Source: Sphingomonas abietis
GTDB lineage: Bacteria > Pseudomonadota > Alphaproteobacteria > Sphingomonadales > Sphingomonadaceae
Direction of reading: 5' to 3'
DNA length: 64,000 nucleotides
NCBI RefSeq assembly: GCF_027625475.1
Contig: NZ_CP115174.1
Coordinates: forward strand, 1,612,001 to 1,676,000
Both the position numbers and the translations under genes were made by a program. The notes beneath the pieces were generated by a model that was not told where the DNA came from, ran no database searches, and saw nothing but the letters and a program-made list of their open reading frames with translations. This document shows positions 47,786 through 56,475 of this stretch, piece after piece. Numbering within the stretch: position 1 is the stretch's first letter; each line of letters opens with the position of its first letter.

Positions 47786-50283
47786 CGGCGGTGTCGCATC
47801 CGATGATGGCTGGGGGAGGGGATGGCGATACGCTGGCCCTCGCGCTGCGCCGCTATGCCAGCGAGGCGAGCCCGACCGACCTGATGCTGGGATCCGGCCC
47901 GGACATGGCGGCGCGCTGGACCGCCATGCTCGCCGGTCTCTCCGCGCCCGACCGTGGCGGCTTCACCGGCTTGCAGGAGCGCGCCGCGCGGCAGGTGGTC
48001 GATCTCGGCATGGCCTTCCGGCTGGCGGGCGAGGCGGACGAACGACCGTGGCCGTTGAGCCCGGTGCCGCTGCTGATCCCGGCCGTCGAATGGCAGGCGA
48101 TCGAACGCGGCGCGGCCCAGCGTGCCGACGTGCTGGAAGCGGTGATCGCGGACATATACGGCCCCGGCAAGCTCGTCGCGGACGGTCATCTGCCGGCAGC
48201 CGTCGTCACCGGCAGCCCCGATTACTGGCGCCAGATGATCGGCCGCGCACCGCCGCGCGGGCATCGCCTGCAATTCTACGCGCTCGATCTGGCGCGCGGG
48301 CCGGACGGCGGATGGCGGGTTCTCGCCGATCATGTCCGCACGCCGATGGGGGCGGGCTATGCGATCGAGAACCGGCTGGCGATGACGCGCGCCACCAACG
48401 ATCTGCTCAGCCACATGAATGTGCGGCGCCTCGCGCCCTTCTTCGCGAGCTTCCGGCAGGGACTGGCCGCCTGCTGCGAACGGGTCGACCCGCGCATCGC
48501 GCTGCTGACGCCGGGCCGCTTCAACCCGAGCTATCCCGAGCAGGCGCATCTTGCCCGCTATCTCGGCCTGCTGCTGGTCGAGGGCGAGGATCTCACCGTC
48601 GAGGATGGTCGCCTCTACGTCCGCACGATCGAAGGACTGAAGCGGATCGACGCGCTCTGGCGTCGCCTCGATACCAGGCTGCTCGACCCGTTGGCGTTCG
48701 ATTCGCGCTCCAAGATCGGCGTGCCCGATCTGTTCGAGGTGCTCGGCCAGGATGGGCTGGCCGTCGCCAACTGGCCCGGCGCCGGCGTCGTGGAGTCGCC
48801 GGCGCTGGGTGCCTTCCTGCCGAAGCTCGCACGGGCATTGCTCGGCGTCGATCTGAAGCTGCCCAACATCGCGACATGGTGGTGCGGGCAGCCGCGCGAG
48901 CAGGCGATCGTGCGCGCCGGGATCGGCCATATGGCGATCGGATCGGCGTTCGGCCGCAGCCTGCCGTCGCTCCCCGATGGACAGCCGCGCATGGGCGCGA
49001 GACTCGGCGATACCGAAAGGGCGCTGCTGCTCGACGACATGGGACGGCGGCCGATGGACTATGTCGGGCAGGAGCTCGTCCAGCTGTCCACCACCCCGGC
49101 GCTGATCGGCGGCGCGCTGGCGGCGAGGCCTTTCGTGCTGCGCGCCTTCCTCGCCCGCGATGCGGATGGCGCGTGGCGGACGATGCCGGGCGGGTTCGCG
49201 CGGCTTGCGGCGCACGAGGATATCCGCGCGGTGCTGATGGGCGGCGGCGACATGTCCGCCGATGTCTGCATCGTCTCGGATCGTCCCGAGACCAGCGTCT
49301 CGCTGCTCGATACCAGCCCGTCCCCCGCCATCCGCCGGGTCGCGGGCACCCTGCCGAGCAAGGCTGCCGATAATTTCTTCTGGCTCTCGCGCTATCTGGA
49401 ACGCGGCGAGATGGTGTTGCGGATGGTCCGCGCGCTGCTCGGCGGCACGATCGAGGTCGATGCGGCCTCCGGGCTCCAGCAGACGACGCTCGATCGGGTG
49501 GCGGACATGCTCGTCGAATGGGGCGCGGCCCCGCGCGCGGCGAGCAAGGGCGGGGTCGCGGCGCTCTGCGCCAGCGCGATCGGCGATACCGCCTGTTCCG
49601 GCAGTGCCCATGCCCTGTTCCAGTCCGCCGAGACCATCGGCCTGGGCCTGCGCGAGCGGCTCGCGGTCGATGTGTGGCGCCTGCTCTCGCATCCGCTGCG
49701 TTTGACCAAGGGCACGCAGGCGGAGGCGCTGATCGAACATGCCGCGCGGGGAATCGATCGCTGCGCCGCGCTGAGCGGGCTCGCCGCCGAGAATATGGTG
49801 CGCGGCCATGGCTGGATCTTCCATGACATGGGCCGCCGGATCGAGCGTGCCATCCATCTCTGCCGATTGGTGCGCGTGTTCGCCCGCGGGGAGGCGAGCA
49901 GCGACGATCTCGGCCTGCTGCTCGACCTGTGCGACTGCCAGATCAGCTTCCGGACGCGCTACCTCTCCGGCCTCGCTCTGATGCCGGTGCGCGACATGCT
50001 GCTGCTGGAGCCGGAAAATCCGCGCTCGCTGGTCTTCCAGATCAGCTCCATCGTGCGGCACCTGGGCGCGCTGCCAACGCTTCGCGACGACGGGATGCCG
50101 GAGCCGCCGGTTCGGATCGCCACCGCGCTGGCGGCTATGCTGGCGGCGTCCACCGCCGAAACGCTGGACGATGCCGGCCTCGAACGAACCGAAAAGCAGC
50201 TTTACGCCCTGTCCGATGCGATCGGCGATCGCTTCTTCCTCCATGGCCGCGAGCGGGCCGCCGGGATGTCGAGGCTGGCATGA
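47782..50283 (+). CDS. Circularly permuted ATP-grasp fused to alpha-E domain
   Basis: 833 residues from GTG 47782. Residues about 1-490 form a circularly permuted type 2 ATP-grasp ligase ([19 protein letters not shown] [71 protein letters not shown]). Residues about 510-820 form the all-helical alpha-E domain beginning [17 protein letters not shown]. In many genomes these are two genes. The ATP-grasp part should activate a carboxylate and couple it to an amine; alpha-E has no known catalysis. The stop overlaps the next ATG. Confidence 0.92.
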   Translation: MTAVSHPMMAGGGDGDTLALALRRYASEASPTDLMLGSGPDMAARWTAMLAGLSAPDRGGFTGLQERAARQVVDLGMAFRLAGEADERPWPLSPVPLLIPAVEWQAIERGAAQRADVLEAVIADIYGPGKLVADGHLPAAVVTGSPDYWRQMIGRAPPRGHRLQFYALDLARGPDGGWRVLADHVRTPMGAGYAIENRLAMTRATNDLLSHMNVRRLAPFFASFRQGLAACCERVDPRIALLTPGRFNPSYPEQAHLARYLGLLLVEGEDLTVEDGRLYVRTIEGLKRIDALWRRLDTRLLDPLAFDSRSKIGVPDLFEVLGQDGLAVANWPGAGVVESPALGAFLPKLARALLGVDLKLPNIATWWCGQPREQAIVRAGIGHMAIGSAFGRSLPSLPDGQPRMGARLGDTERALLLDDMGRRPMDYVGQELVQLSTTPALIGGALAARPFVLRAFLARDADGAWRTMPGGFARLAAHEDIRAVLMGGGDMSADVCIVSDRPETSVSLLDTSPSPAIRRVAGTLPSKAADNFFWLSRYLERGEMVLRMVRALLGGTIEVDAASGLQQTTLDRVADMLVEWGAAPRAASKGGVAALCASAIGDTACSGSAHALFQSAETIGLGLRERLAVDVWRLLSHPLRLTKGTQAEALIEHAARGIDRCAALSGLAAENMVRGHGWIFHDMGRRIERAIHLCRLVRVFARGEASSDDLGLLLDLCDCQISFRTRYLSGLALMPVRDMLLLEPENPRSLVFQISSIVRHLGALPTLRDDGMPEPPVRIATALAAMLAASTAETLDDAGLERTEKQLYALSDAIGDRFFLHGRERAAGMSRLA

Positions 50284-51161
50284 GATATCGCGTCGATCAT
50301 GTGACCCGCATCGATTATCGCCCGGCGGTGCGGATGGCGCGCTTCAATCTGCGGCTCGATCCGGTGCCGTGGCCGGGCCAGACCATCGAGGATTTCGCGC
50401 TGTCGATCGAACCGCGTCCGTCGATGAGCGAGAAGCGGCGTGGCGCCTATCCGTTCAACCTGACCCGCGTCGAGATCGGCCAACCGACCGCCACGCTGGA
50501 AATCCGGGCCAGCTTCCATGCGACCGCGCAGGACGCGATGCTCGATCTCGCCTCGCCCGATCCGACGATCGCCACCATCGCGGCCGCGGCAATGGCGCGC
50601 AACGACTTGGGCTCATGGGCGCCGGCCCATTATCTCTATCCCTCGCCGCTGCTGCCGGGCGAGCGCGCGATCGCGGACTGGGCACGGCCGCTGCTGCCGC
50701 CGGATGCGCCGGTGTTCGAGAGCGGGCTGGCGCTGACGAAGGCGATCCAGCGCGATTTCACTTATGATCCCGGCGCGACCGAGGCGGACACGCCGGTGTC
50801 TGAGGCGTTCGCGATCCGGCGCGGCGTCTGCCAGGATTTCGCGCATATCCTGATCGAGGCGTTCCGCTCGGTCGGGCTGCCCGCCGCCTATGTGAGCGGC
50901 TATCTGCGCACCGTGCCGCCACCCGGCAAGCCACGCCTCGTCGGCGTCGATGCGATGCATGCCTGGGCGGCCTTGTGGTGCGGCGTGCAGCGCGGCTGGG
51001 TCGGCCTCGATCCGACCAATGGCTGCGTCGCCGGCTCGGGCCATCTGGTGACCGCCGTCGGGCGGGACTATGCCGACGTCTCGCCGATCGACGGCATCTT
51101 CGTCGGCGGCGGATCGCAGCGCATCGAAACCTCTGTCGACGTCGTGCCGCTCGACGACTGA
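50280..51161 (+). CDS. Transglutaminase-family protein (cysteine protease fold)
   Basis: 293 residues from ATG 50280, overlapping the previous stop (ATGA). The N-terminal beta domain ([17 protein letters not shown]) is followed by the transglutaminase core with triad Cys184 (RRGVCQDFAH), His227 (DAMHAWA) and Asp244 (GLDPTNG). No signal peptide. These proteins act as peptidases or amide-exchange enzymes. It completes the three-gene plus-strand operon. Confidence 0.93.
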   Translation: MRYRVDHVTRIDYRPAVRMARFNLRLDPVPWPGQTIEDFALSIEPRPSMSEKRRGAYPFNLTRVEIGQPTATLEIRASFHATAQDAMLDLASPDPTIATIAAAAMARNDLGSWAPAHYLYPSPLLPGERAIADWARPLLPPDAPVFESGLALTKAIQRDFTYDPGATEADTPVSEAFAIRRGVCQDFAHILIEAFRSVGLPAAYVSGYLRTVPPPGKPRLVGVDAMHAWAALWCGVQRGWVGLDPTNGCVAGSGHLVTAVGRDYADVSPIDGIFVGGGSQRIETSVDVVPLDD

Positions 51162-51165
51162 AGCG

Positions 51166-52305
51166 TCATTCGGCCAGATCGACGCCGTGGCCGAGCGTCG
51201 CGATCATCGCCTTGAGGCCGGCCCCTTCGCGATCCCCCGGTGTCCAGCGCCCCGCCGCAAAGGCCAGCAGCCGGTTCACGAAATCGAGCTTGAGCACGAT
51301 CTGCGGGGTGATCCGGAACGGGTAGAGATCGGGCTGACCCATGCTGCGATTGATCGCGTTGATCGCGAACGCCATCGGTATCCAGCAATCGACCAGCGTC
51401 GCGGTATCCGCCGTGAACGGATCGAAATCGACCACGGGTTGCGGGCCGCGCGTGGCACCGGGCGCCACGTCGATGACCATGCCGAAGCTGCCGATCGTCG
51501 CCAGCGTATCGACGATATGGAGATAATGGGCGAAGGTCTCGGCGAAATCCTCCCACGGATGCATGGTGGCATAGCGCGAGACATATTCGTCTTCCCAGCC
51601 CGGTATGTCCTTGCTGGCATAATAGCCCTGCATGGCGGCGGCATAATTGGCCCGCTCGTCGCCGAACAGCGCCCTGAACGGCGTAAGATCGGCGGTGAAC
51701 TCGACCAGCTTGTGCCAGTAATAATGGCCGATCTCGTGGCGGAAATGGCCGACCAGAGTGCGATAGGGCTCATCGAAATCGCGGCGGAGCCGTTCGCGGG
51801 CCACGTCGTCTGCCTCGATCAGGTTGATCGTGACGAGGCCGGCCTGGTGGCCGGTGAGCAATTCGGGGGCGTAGCCCTTCTCGGCGGACGGATCGTAGAG
51901 GAAATCGAAGGTCAGCCCGAATTGGTCGGGCCCCCGCACGGCGGGCGGCGTGCCGAGCCGGATCAGCGTGTGGATAGTGCGCTTCTTGGCGGTCTCGATC
52001 TTGGTCCAGCGTTCGAGATTGCCGGCAATGGTCAGGTCCGGGATGATCCGGTTGTGCCGGCATCCGTCGCAGAACACCCGGCCGCTGTCCGCCCGCAGCA
52101 GCCAGTTGCAGACGCCGAGCCGGCCATTGTCGCAGGCCACCAGGTCTTCGACGGCCTGATCGCCGTCATGCCACAGGCCTTGATCGTCGAGCGCGTAGAA
52201 ACGCCCCGCGACCGGCTCGAAACCGGCGCCATGGCCACAAGCGGGGCAGGCCCGCGCGTCGAAGGCGAGCAGATGGGCGCAGTGCGCGCAGGCTAATGCG
52301 ATCAT
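51166..52305 (-). CDS. Zinc-ribbon metallopeptidase (Peptidase_Mx/DUF2248-like)
   Basis: 379 residues. An N-terminal zinc ribbon (Cys6, Cys9, Cys20, Cys23) and a second set of cysteines (about 58-82) precede a zincin-like peptidase domain with HEIGH at 190-194 and a downstream WEDFAETFAHYLH segment likely to give the third ligand. This family recurs beside transglutaminase/ATP-grasp/alpha-E clusters. It is convergent with the transglutaminase operon, with only 4 nt between stops. No signal peptide, so it would act on a cytoplasmic substrate, perhaps removing residues added by the ligases. Confidence 0.88.
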   Translation of the reverse strand: MIALACAHCAHLLAFDARACPACGHGAGFEPVAGRFYALDDQGLWHDGDQAVEDLVACDNGRLGVCNWLLRADSGRVFCDGCRHNRIIPDLTIAGNLERWTKIETAKKRTIHTLIRLGTPPAVRGPDQFGLTFDFLYDPSAEKGYAPELLTGHQAGLVTINLIEADDVARERLRRDFDEPYRTLVGHFRHEIGHYYWHKLVEFTADLTPFRALFGDERANYAAAMQGYYASKDIPGWEDEYVSRYATMHPWEDFAETFAHYLHIVDTLATIGSFGMVIDVAPGATRGPQPVVDFDPFTADTATLVDCWIPMAFAINAINRSMGQPDLYPFRITPQIVLKLDFVNRLLAFAAGRWTPGDREGAGLKAMIATLGHGVDLAE

Positions 52306-52711
52306 CGTGGCAGCCCGGCCCTTATTTGCCCGGTCCTAATTTGCAGCGTCATCTCGGCGATTCCCCTTCGAACGCCGCCAACGCATCGATGCGCCGGAGA
52401 GTTGCCACCGACGTCATTCATCGCCAGCCGGCCCCGGAGCCGGACCCGGCGGAAGCCCAACGCGACCTCCGGGCAACGCCGGCTGTCAGGCCCGTTATCG
52501 CTGGTCCACGCAAGCCCGGATGGTTCAGCCCGTATCGCGCGCGCCCAGCCGGACGGCAGCACGGCGGCGTGGCCATGCGCACGACGCGAATATGGCGGCG
52601 CACTCGCGAGCATCGGGATGCGGCTTCGGACTTGCCCTGTCGATCGCGTCGGTTATGACGCCACCATGGAGGTTCCCGCTCTGTTCGTCCGTCGATCAGG
52701 TCGCCGCTGAC
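52306..52711. other. Upstream region of the cell-wall hydrolase gene, no gene seen
   Basis: This 406-nt gap between divergent genes has frames in several phases but none with a ribosome site or family resemblance. A weak rightward promoter (TTGCCC, 16 nt, TATGAC, ending near 52659) is possible. Confidence 0.5.
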
Positions 52712-53401
52712 ATGGCGGGGCGTGGTAAAACGGGTCGCCGCCGCCGGCCCAGCAAGGCGCAGTTGCGCCGCCGCCGGGAGTGGATCGGCAAGGGCCTGAT
52801 CGCTCTTGTCGGCGTTGCGTTGCTCGGTATCGGTTATGCGGTGCTCTGGGGATGGCAATGGCCGTCCGCCAGCCCGCATCGACAGCCCTTGACGATGGCG
52901 CAGGCGCGCGAGGCGAATGCCGCGATCCCGTTCGTCGCCGGCCCCCTGACGGCCGCCCCGCGCTTCGTCTTCCACGGCACGCCGGCGGCGCGGCTCCAGG
53001 CGACCACATGCCTCGCCACCGTCGCGATCTACGAAGCGGGGGACGACAGGGACGGGCAGCGGGCGGTGATGCAGGTCGTTCTCAACCGGGTGCGCCGGCC
53101 GGGCTTCCCCAAGACGGTGTGCGGGGTGGTCTACCAGGGTGCGGGCCTGAAGACCGGCTGCCAGTTCAGCTTCGCCTGCGATGGATCGGTGCAGCGGCGC
53201 CCGGAACATGCCGGGTGGGAGGAGGCCCGCAAGGCCGCCAAGCGGGCGCTTGCGGGCTATGTCTTCGCCGATGTCGGCACGGCGACCCATTATCATACCG
53301 ACTGGATCGTGCCGCGGTGGATCGGATCGCTCGACAAGATCGCGCAGATCGATACCCATATCTTCTACCGGCCGCATATTGCGGCGGCGCCGCGTCCATA
53401 A
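52712..53401 (+). CDS. Cell-wall hydrolase, SleB-type (Hydrolase_2)
   Basis: 229 residues from ATG 52712. An Arg/Lys-rich N-terminus and one membrane helix (about 27-47, LIALVGVALLGIGYAVLWGW) anchor a periplasmic SleB-like domain (about 85-225): CLATVAIYEAGDDRDGQRAV with the catalytic Glu, VMQVVLNRVRRPGFP, VCGVVYQG, CQFSFACDG and THYHTDWIVPRW. SleB-family enzymes cleave peptidoglycan glycan strands. The ribosome site is weak, and a longer frame to 52520 lacks support. Confidence 0.88.
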   Translation: MAGRGKTGRRRRPSKAQLRRRREWIGKGLIALVGVALLGIGYAVLWGWQWPSASPHRQPLTMAQAREANAAIPFVAGPLTAAPRFVFHGTPAARLQATTCLATVAIYEAGDDRDGQRAVMQVVLNRVRRPGFPKTVCGVVYQGAGLKTGCQFSFACDGSVQRRPEHAGWEEARKAAKRALAGYVFADVGTATHYHTDWIVPRWIGSLDKIAQIDTHIFYRPHIAAAPRP

Positions 53402-53482
53402 TGGCCCAAAAAGCCACGGAAGCGTGCTGCGACGCAGCAAAAGCGCTCGACGCGCGTTTCTGGAATGCGCTAGGAGGCCCGC

Positions 53483-53779
53483 ATGGATACGAGCAAACTG
53501 TTTCTGGAAGCGCTGGCGCTGAAAAAATGCGTGGTGGCGACCTATAACCGGACGGCGGTGCAGCTGGCCCCGCACATACTCTATACGCGCCATGGCGAGC
53601 TCTATGTGGACGCGGTCACGCTGGAGCGCGACGGCCAGCCTCCGCAGGAGATGAAACTCGGCAGCTTCAAGCTGACCGGCCTGCGCGAACCCCAGGTGGT
53701 CGAGCGCACCTTCACCCCGCAGGCGCTGTTCGATCCATCGGCCGAGCGTTACGCCGGAACCACCGTCTTCACGGTCTGA
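53483..53779 (+). CDS. Stand-alone small WYL-like domain protein
   Basis: 98 residues from ATG 53483, with AGGAGG 5 nt upstream. The pattern ALKKCVVATYNRTAVQLAPHILYTRHGELYVDAV resembles the WYL fold (ligand- or nucleic-acid-sensing domain), including the R-x-x-x-P-x-x-L and LYV-x-A core. No HTH is attached, unlike PafBC-type regulators. It is probably a small sensor or adaptor; assignment is by pattern only. Confidence 0.65.
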   Translation: MDTSKLFLEALALKKCVVATYNRTAVQLAPHILYTRHGELYVDAVTLERDGQPPQEMKLGSFKLTGLREPQVVERTFTPQALFDPSAERYAGTTVFTV

Positions 53780-53797
53780 TCGCCGCGGACGGCGCCG

Positions 53798-53947
53798 TCA
53801 GCGTTCGTCGGTTCGCGTCTTGATCTTGTTGGGCAGGTCTTTTCCTTTGGTACGCCGGGACGGGACCTGTACCGGATTCTTCTTCTTCCATTCCGCCCAC
53901 GTCATGGGGCCTTCGGGCGTTTCGACGATGGTGTCGTCCAGCGACAT
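53798..53947 (-). CDS. 49-residue basic conserved small protein
   Basis: From ATG 53947, with AAGGA 9 nt upstream, to TGA 53798. The product begins SLDDTIVETPEGPMTWAEWKK and ends in a Lys/Arg-rich tail. The ETPEGPMTWAEWKK segment looks like short unnamed sphingomonad proteins I recall. It is the last open frame of the minus-strand series downstream of DUF2721. Function unknown. Confidence 0.55.
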   Translation of the reverse strand: MSLDDTIVETPEGPMTWAEWKKKNPVQVPSRRTKGKDLPNKIKTRTDER

Positions 53948-54008
53948 GAGCGTGGTCCTTCCAAGGGTATGAGCGTTCCTTAACGCCGAAGGGCGGCCTT
54001 CGATACGT

Positions 54009-54449
54009 TCACTTGGTCATCGCATCCCTGGCATTCTTCATCTGGGCGCGGATCGTCTTTCCGGAGAGTATCGTCTCGATCGAAAACGCCGCCAGCGCGG
54101 CGATCGCGCAGACCAGGGCGCCGCCGAACGCCAGATACAGGAACCGCGCGGCATCTTCGTTGCGGAGTGCGCCCAGGAACATCGTGAGCGCCGCGCAGCA
54201 TGTCAGCGCGCCGGACAAGGCCGCGAGCAGCACCGCGCCGTCAAGCAGCCTCGAGCGCAGCCGGAGACGATCCAGTTCGGCGCAATCCGCATCCGGATCA
54301 TGCGCCAGCCGATAGACGCGATCGGCGATCCGCCCGAGCCGGGCGGTGAACACGTTGAGGAGCTGCGCGAGCCCGGCCAGCAGGAAGATCGGCGTCAGCG
54401 CGAGCTGGACGACATGGGCTGCGATATCAAGGGCCTGACTCTCCATCAT
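54009..54449 (-). CDS. DUF2721-family membrane protein
   Basis: 146 residues with two ATG codons at the start (54449, 54446). Three hydrophobic helices (about 12-32, 72-95, 102-125) flank a cytoplasmic RLGRIADRVYRL ... LRLRSRLLDGAV segment, the DUF2721 signature. Function unknown. It follows the 99-residue gene by 51 nt. Confidence 0.82.
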   Translation of the reverse strand: MMESQALDIAAHVVQLALTPIFLLAGLAQLLNVFTARLGRIADRVYRLAHDPDADCAELDRLRLRSRLLDGAVLLAALSGALTCCAALTMFLGALRNEDAARFLYLAFGGALVCAIAALAAFSIETILSGKTIRAQMKNARDAMTK

Positions 54450-54500
54450 GCGATGGTGCCCGACAATGGGCGAGGGCGGAAGGGGCCGGTGCAGCGCCGT

Positions 54501-54800
54501 TCAGCGGCCGCGGACATTCTCGACCTGGCCGAGTATCGTGATCGGGCCGAAATCCTCTCCATAGCGCTCCAGCAGGCTGGCCAGCCGGTCGATGCCCTGC
54601 GGGGTGGCGTGGAGCCTGTTGGGCCTGTTGCTGCCACGCGCGGCGCGCAGCATGGCCAGGTCGCCACGCTCGACCATCGCGCGCAATTCGCGGCCATAGG
54701 CCCGCCCGCCGGGCACATCGAGCGGCAGCCCGCCATCGCGCACCCCCAGCCGCAGATAGGCGACGATCACCTCCAAGACCTTGCGCGGGTCCATGCTCAT
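54501..54800 (-). CDS. Small hypothetical protein translationally coupled to DUF2252
   Basis: 99 residues from ATG 54800, which overlaps the DUF2252 stop by 4 nt; ATG 54794 is an alternative. Predicted mainly helical and soluble (DPRKVLEVIVAYLRLGVRDG, RELRAMVERGDLAMLRAARG, IDRLASLLERYGEDFG). No family recognised. The strict coupling suggests a joint role with the DUF2252 protein. Confidence 0.65.
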   Translation of the reverse strand: MSMDPRKVLEVIVAYLRLGVRDGGLPLDVPGGRAYGRELRAMVERGDLAMLRAARGSNRPNRLHATPQGIDRLASLLERYGEDFGPITILGQVENVRGR

Positions 54801-55897
54801 TGCGGCAACGGCCTGCCATGGCGGTCGGTGCCATCGCGGAAGGCGTGCCAATCCCGCAGCGTCGCCTTCGTCATCGCCTGGACGGCGCGGGGTAGCCAGC
54901 CATGCCCCTCGTCCTGCAGATGCTGGCGGATCGCGGTGGCGGTGGTGGCATCCTGCGCGTGGATCGCGCCGATATCGCGGGCCATCGCCTCGATCAGGCG
55001 CCGCCGGACCCGGCGCTTGTTCGCATCGAGATCGATCTTGCGGCTGTTCGGCCCCAGCCGGCGCACGACGATGCCGCCTGCCAGATGGAGAAAGGGGTCG
55101 GGGCAGCGATAAGGCCCGGAGGACAGGGCAAGATGCGCGCCGGCCACGGTGTCGGGGCTCCAGCAGGAGGGCAGCAGCGCCTTGGCCTCGCGCGCGATCG
55201 GCCCGCCGGCATCGTCGGCGAGCAGCACGATGCGCGGCAGGCCGAGGCTGCCGACCCCGGCGCGACGACGGGCGAAGCGGCCTTCGCCCGCGCCCGCCGG
55301 GAGAGCCGGGATCAACGCCTCGCGGAAAGCGGCTGGTATGTCGTCGCCGGCCGCGGCGCCACGCAGCTTCGCCCAGAAATCGATGCGCTCGTCGTCGGTG
55401 GCGACGAAGATGTCGCGGAGCCAGATATGATCCTGCTCCAGCACATAGGGCCGCGGATCGGCGAGGCCCGCGGCATAGCCATCGAGTGCGGCTTCCGAAA
55501 GTTCGCCCGCCATGTCCTTGTCGCCCCGGGCCATCATCGCGCTGGCGACGAGGCGGGTGATGTCCATGCGATAGGGGAGGATGGCGGCCTCGTCATAATC
55601 GTTGACGCCCCAGATCAGCCGCCCTTCGGCATCCCGCCACAGCCCGAAATTGCCGACATGCGCGTCGCCGATGGAAGCGACCGCCGGGCCGTGGGTGAGG
55701 TCGTTGCATTCGTGGGCGGCCGTCTCCGCCCAGCGCCAGCAGGTTCCGCGCAGGAAGAGGAAGGCATCCTTCCGCATGCGCTTATGCTTCGACAGGAGAT
55801 CGCTCTCGACGATCAGCGGGCCGAGCGCCGTCCGCATACCCGCTTCGCGCCGGGCCATCGACGGCAGGAATTCGATCGGTCGTTGCGGTGGCGCCAT
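54797..55897 (-). CDS. DUF2252-family protein (kinase-like fold)
   Basis: 366 residues from ATG 55897; the open frame continues upstream but loses similarity. Conserved DUF2252 motifs are VASIGDAHVGNFGLWRDAEG, VNDYDEAAILPYRMDITRLVASAM and DAFLFLRGTCWRWAE. The GDAHVGNFG and NDYDEA motifs resemble the catalytic HxDxxxxN and metal-binding Asp of aminoglycoside-phosphotransferase-like kinases, so phosphotransfer is an inference. It lies 53 nt after the cytochrome b561 gene. Confidence 0.85.
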   Translation of the reverse strand: MAPPQRPIEFLPSMARREAGMRTALGPLIVESDLLSKHKRMRKDAFLFLRGTCWRWAETAAHECNDLTHGPAVASIGDAHVGNFGLWRDAEGRLIWGVNDYDEAAILPYRMDITRLVASAMMARGDKDMAGELSEAALDGYAAGLADPRPYVLEQDHIWLRDIFVATDDERIDFWAKLRGAAAGDDIPAAFREALIPALPAGAGEGRFARRRAGVGSLGLPRIVLLADDAGGPIAREAKALLPSCWSPDTVAGAHLALSSGPYRCPDPFLHLAGGIVVRRLGPNSRKIDLDANKRRVRRRLIEAMARDIGAIHAQDATTATAIRQHLQDEGHGWLPRAVQAMTKATLRDWHAFRDGTDRHGRPLPQ

Positions 55898-55950
55898 GCC
55901 GCCATCAACGACCGATCGGACTGCGTCGTCAAGCGATCCCGCTGCCGGCG

Positions 55951-56475
55951 TCAGCCAGCCATGCTGGAAAACACGCCATCCCGACGGATCAGGCCATGGA
56001 ACAGGGCGGCGCCGAGATGGCCGAGGATCAGCAGGAAGAAGGCATAAGCGAGCAACCCATGGGTGAAGCGCAGCCAGCCATAGACGACGATATCGTGCGG
56101 CAGGATCGGGAACAGCGTGAAGCCCTTCCACAGGATGATCGGGTAGCCGCCTGCCGATTGCATCGCCCAGCCGATCAGCGGCATGGCGATCATCAGCGTA
56201 TAGAGCAGGTAATGCGATCCCTTGGCCGCGGCGACCTGGATGGCGGGCAGATCGGCAGGAAGCGGCGGCGCGCGGTGGGTCAACCGCACCGCGAGGCGGA
56301 CCAGTGCGAGGATCAGGATCGCCAGCCCGATCGGCCGATGCCATGCGAGCAGTTCGGGATAGCGATCGGTCGTGGTCGAGATCATCCCGGCGCCGATCAG
56401 CAGCATCGCGAGGATCAGCGCGGCCATCAGCCAGTGCAGGATGCGGGCGGGCAATGCGAAGCGGTTCGGGCTCAT
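55951..56475 (-). CDS. Cytochrome b561 family membrane protein
   Basis: 174 residues with four membrane helices. His14 (RILHW), His46 (LAWHRPIG), His88 (GSHYLLY) and His139 (RFTHGLLAY) are positioned to bind two b hemes as in YodB/CybB-type proteins. It probably moves electrons from the quinone pool across the inner membrane. Its start overlaps the catalase-family stop by 4 nt, a pairing seen in other proteobacteria, so it may feed electrons to that peroxidase. Confidence 0.9.
   Translation of the reverse strand: MSPNRFALPARILHWLMAALILAMLLIGAGMISTTTDRYPELLAWHRPIGLAILILALVRLAVRLTHRAPPLPADLPAIQVAAAKGSHYLLYTLMIAMPLIGWAMQSAGGYPIILWKGFTLFPILPHDIVVYGWLRFTHGLLAYAFFLLILGHLGAALFHGLIRRDGVFSSMAG

Noticed and set aside
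52302..52613. 103-residue minus-strand frame upstream of the metallopeptidase
   Set aside because: No ribosome site or family pattern; Arg/Gly-rich shadow composition.
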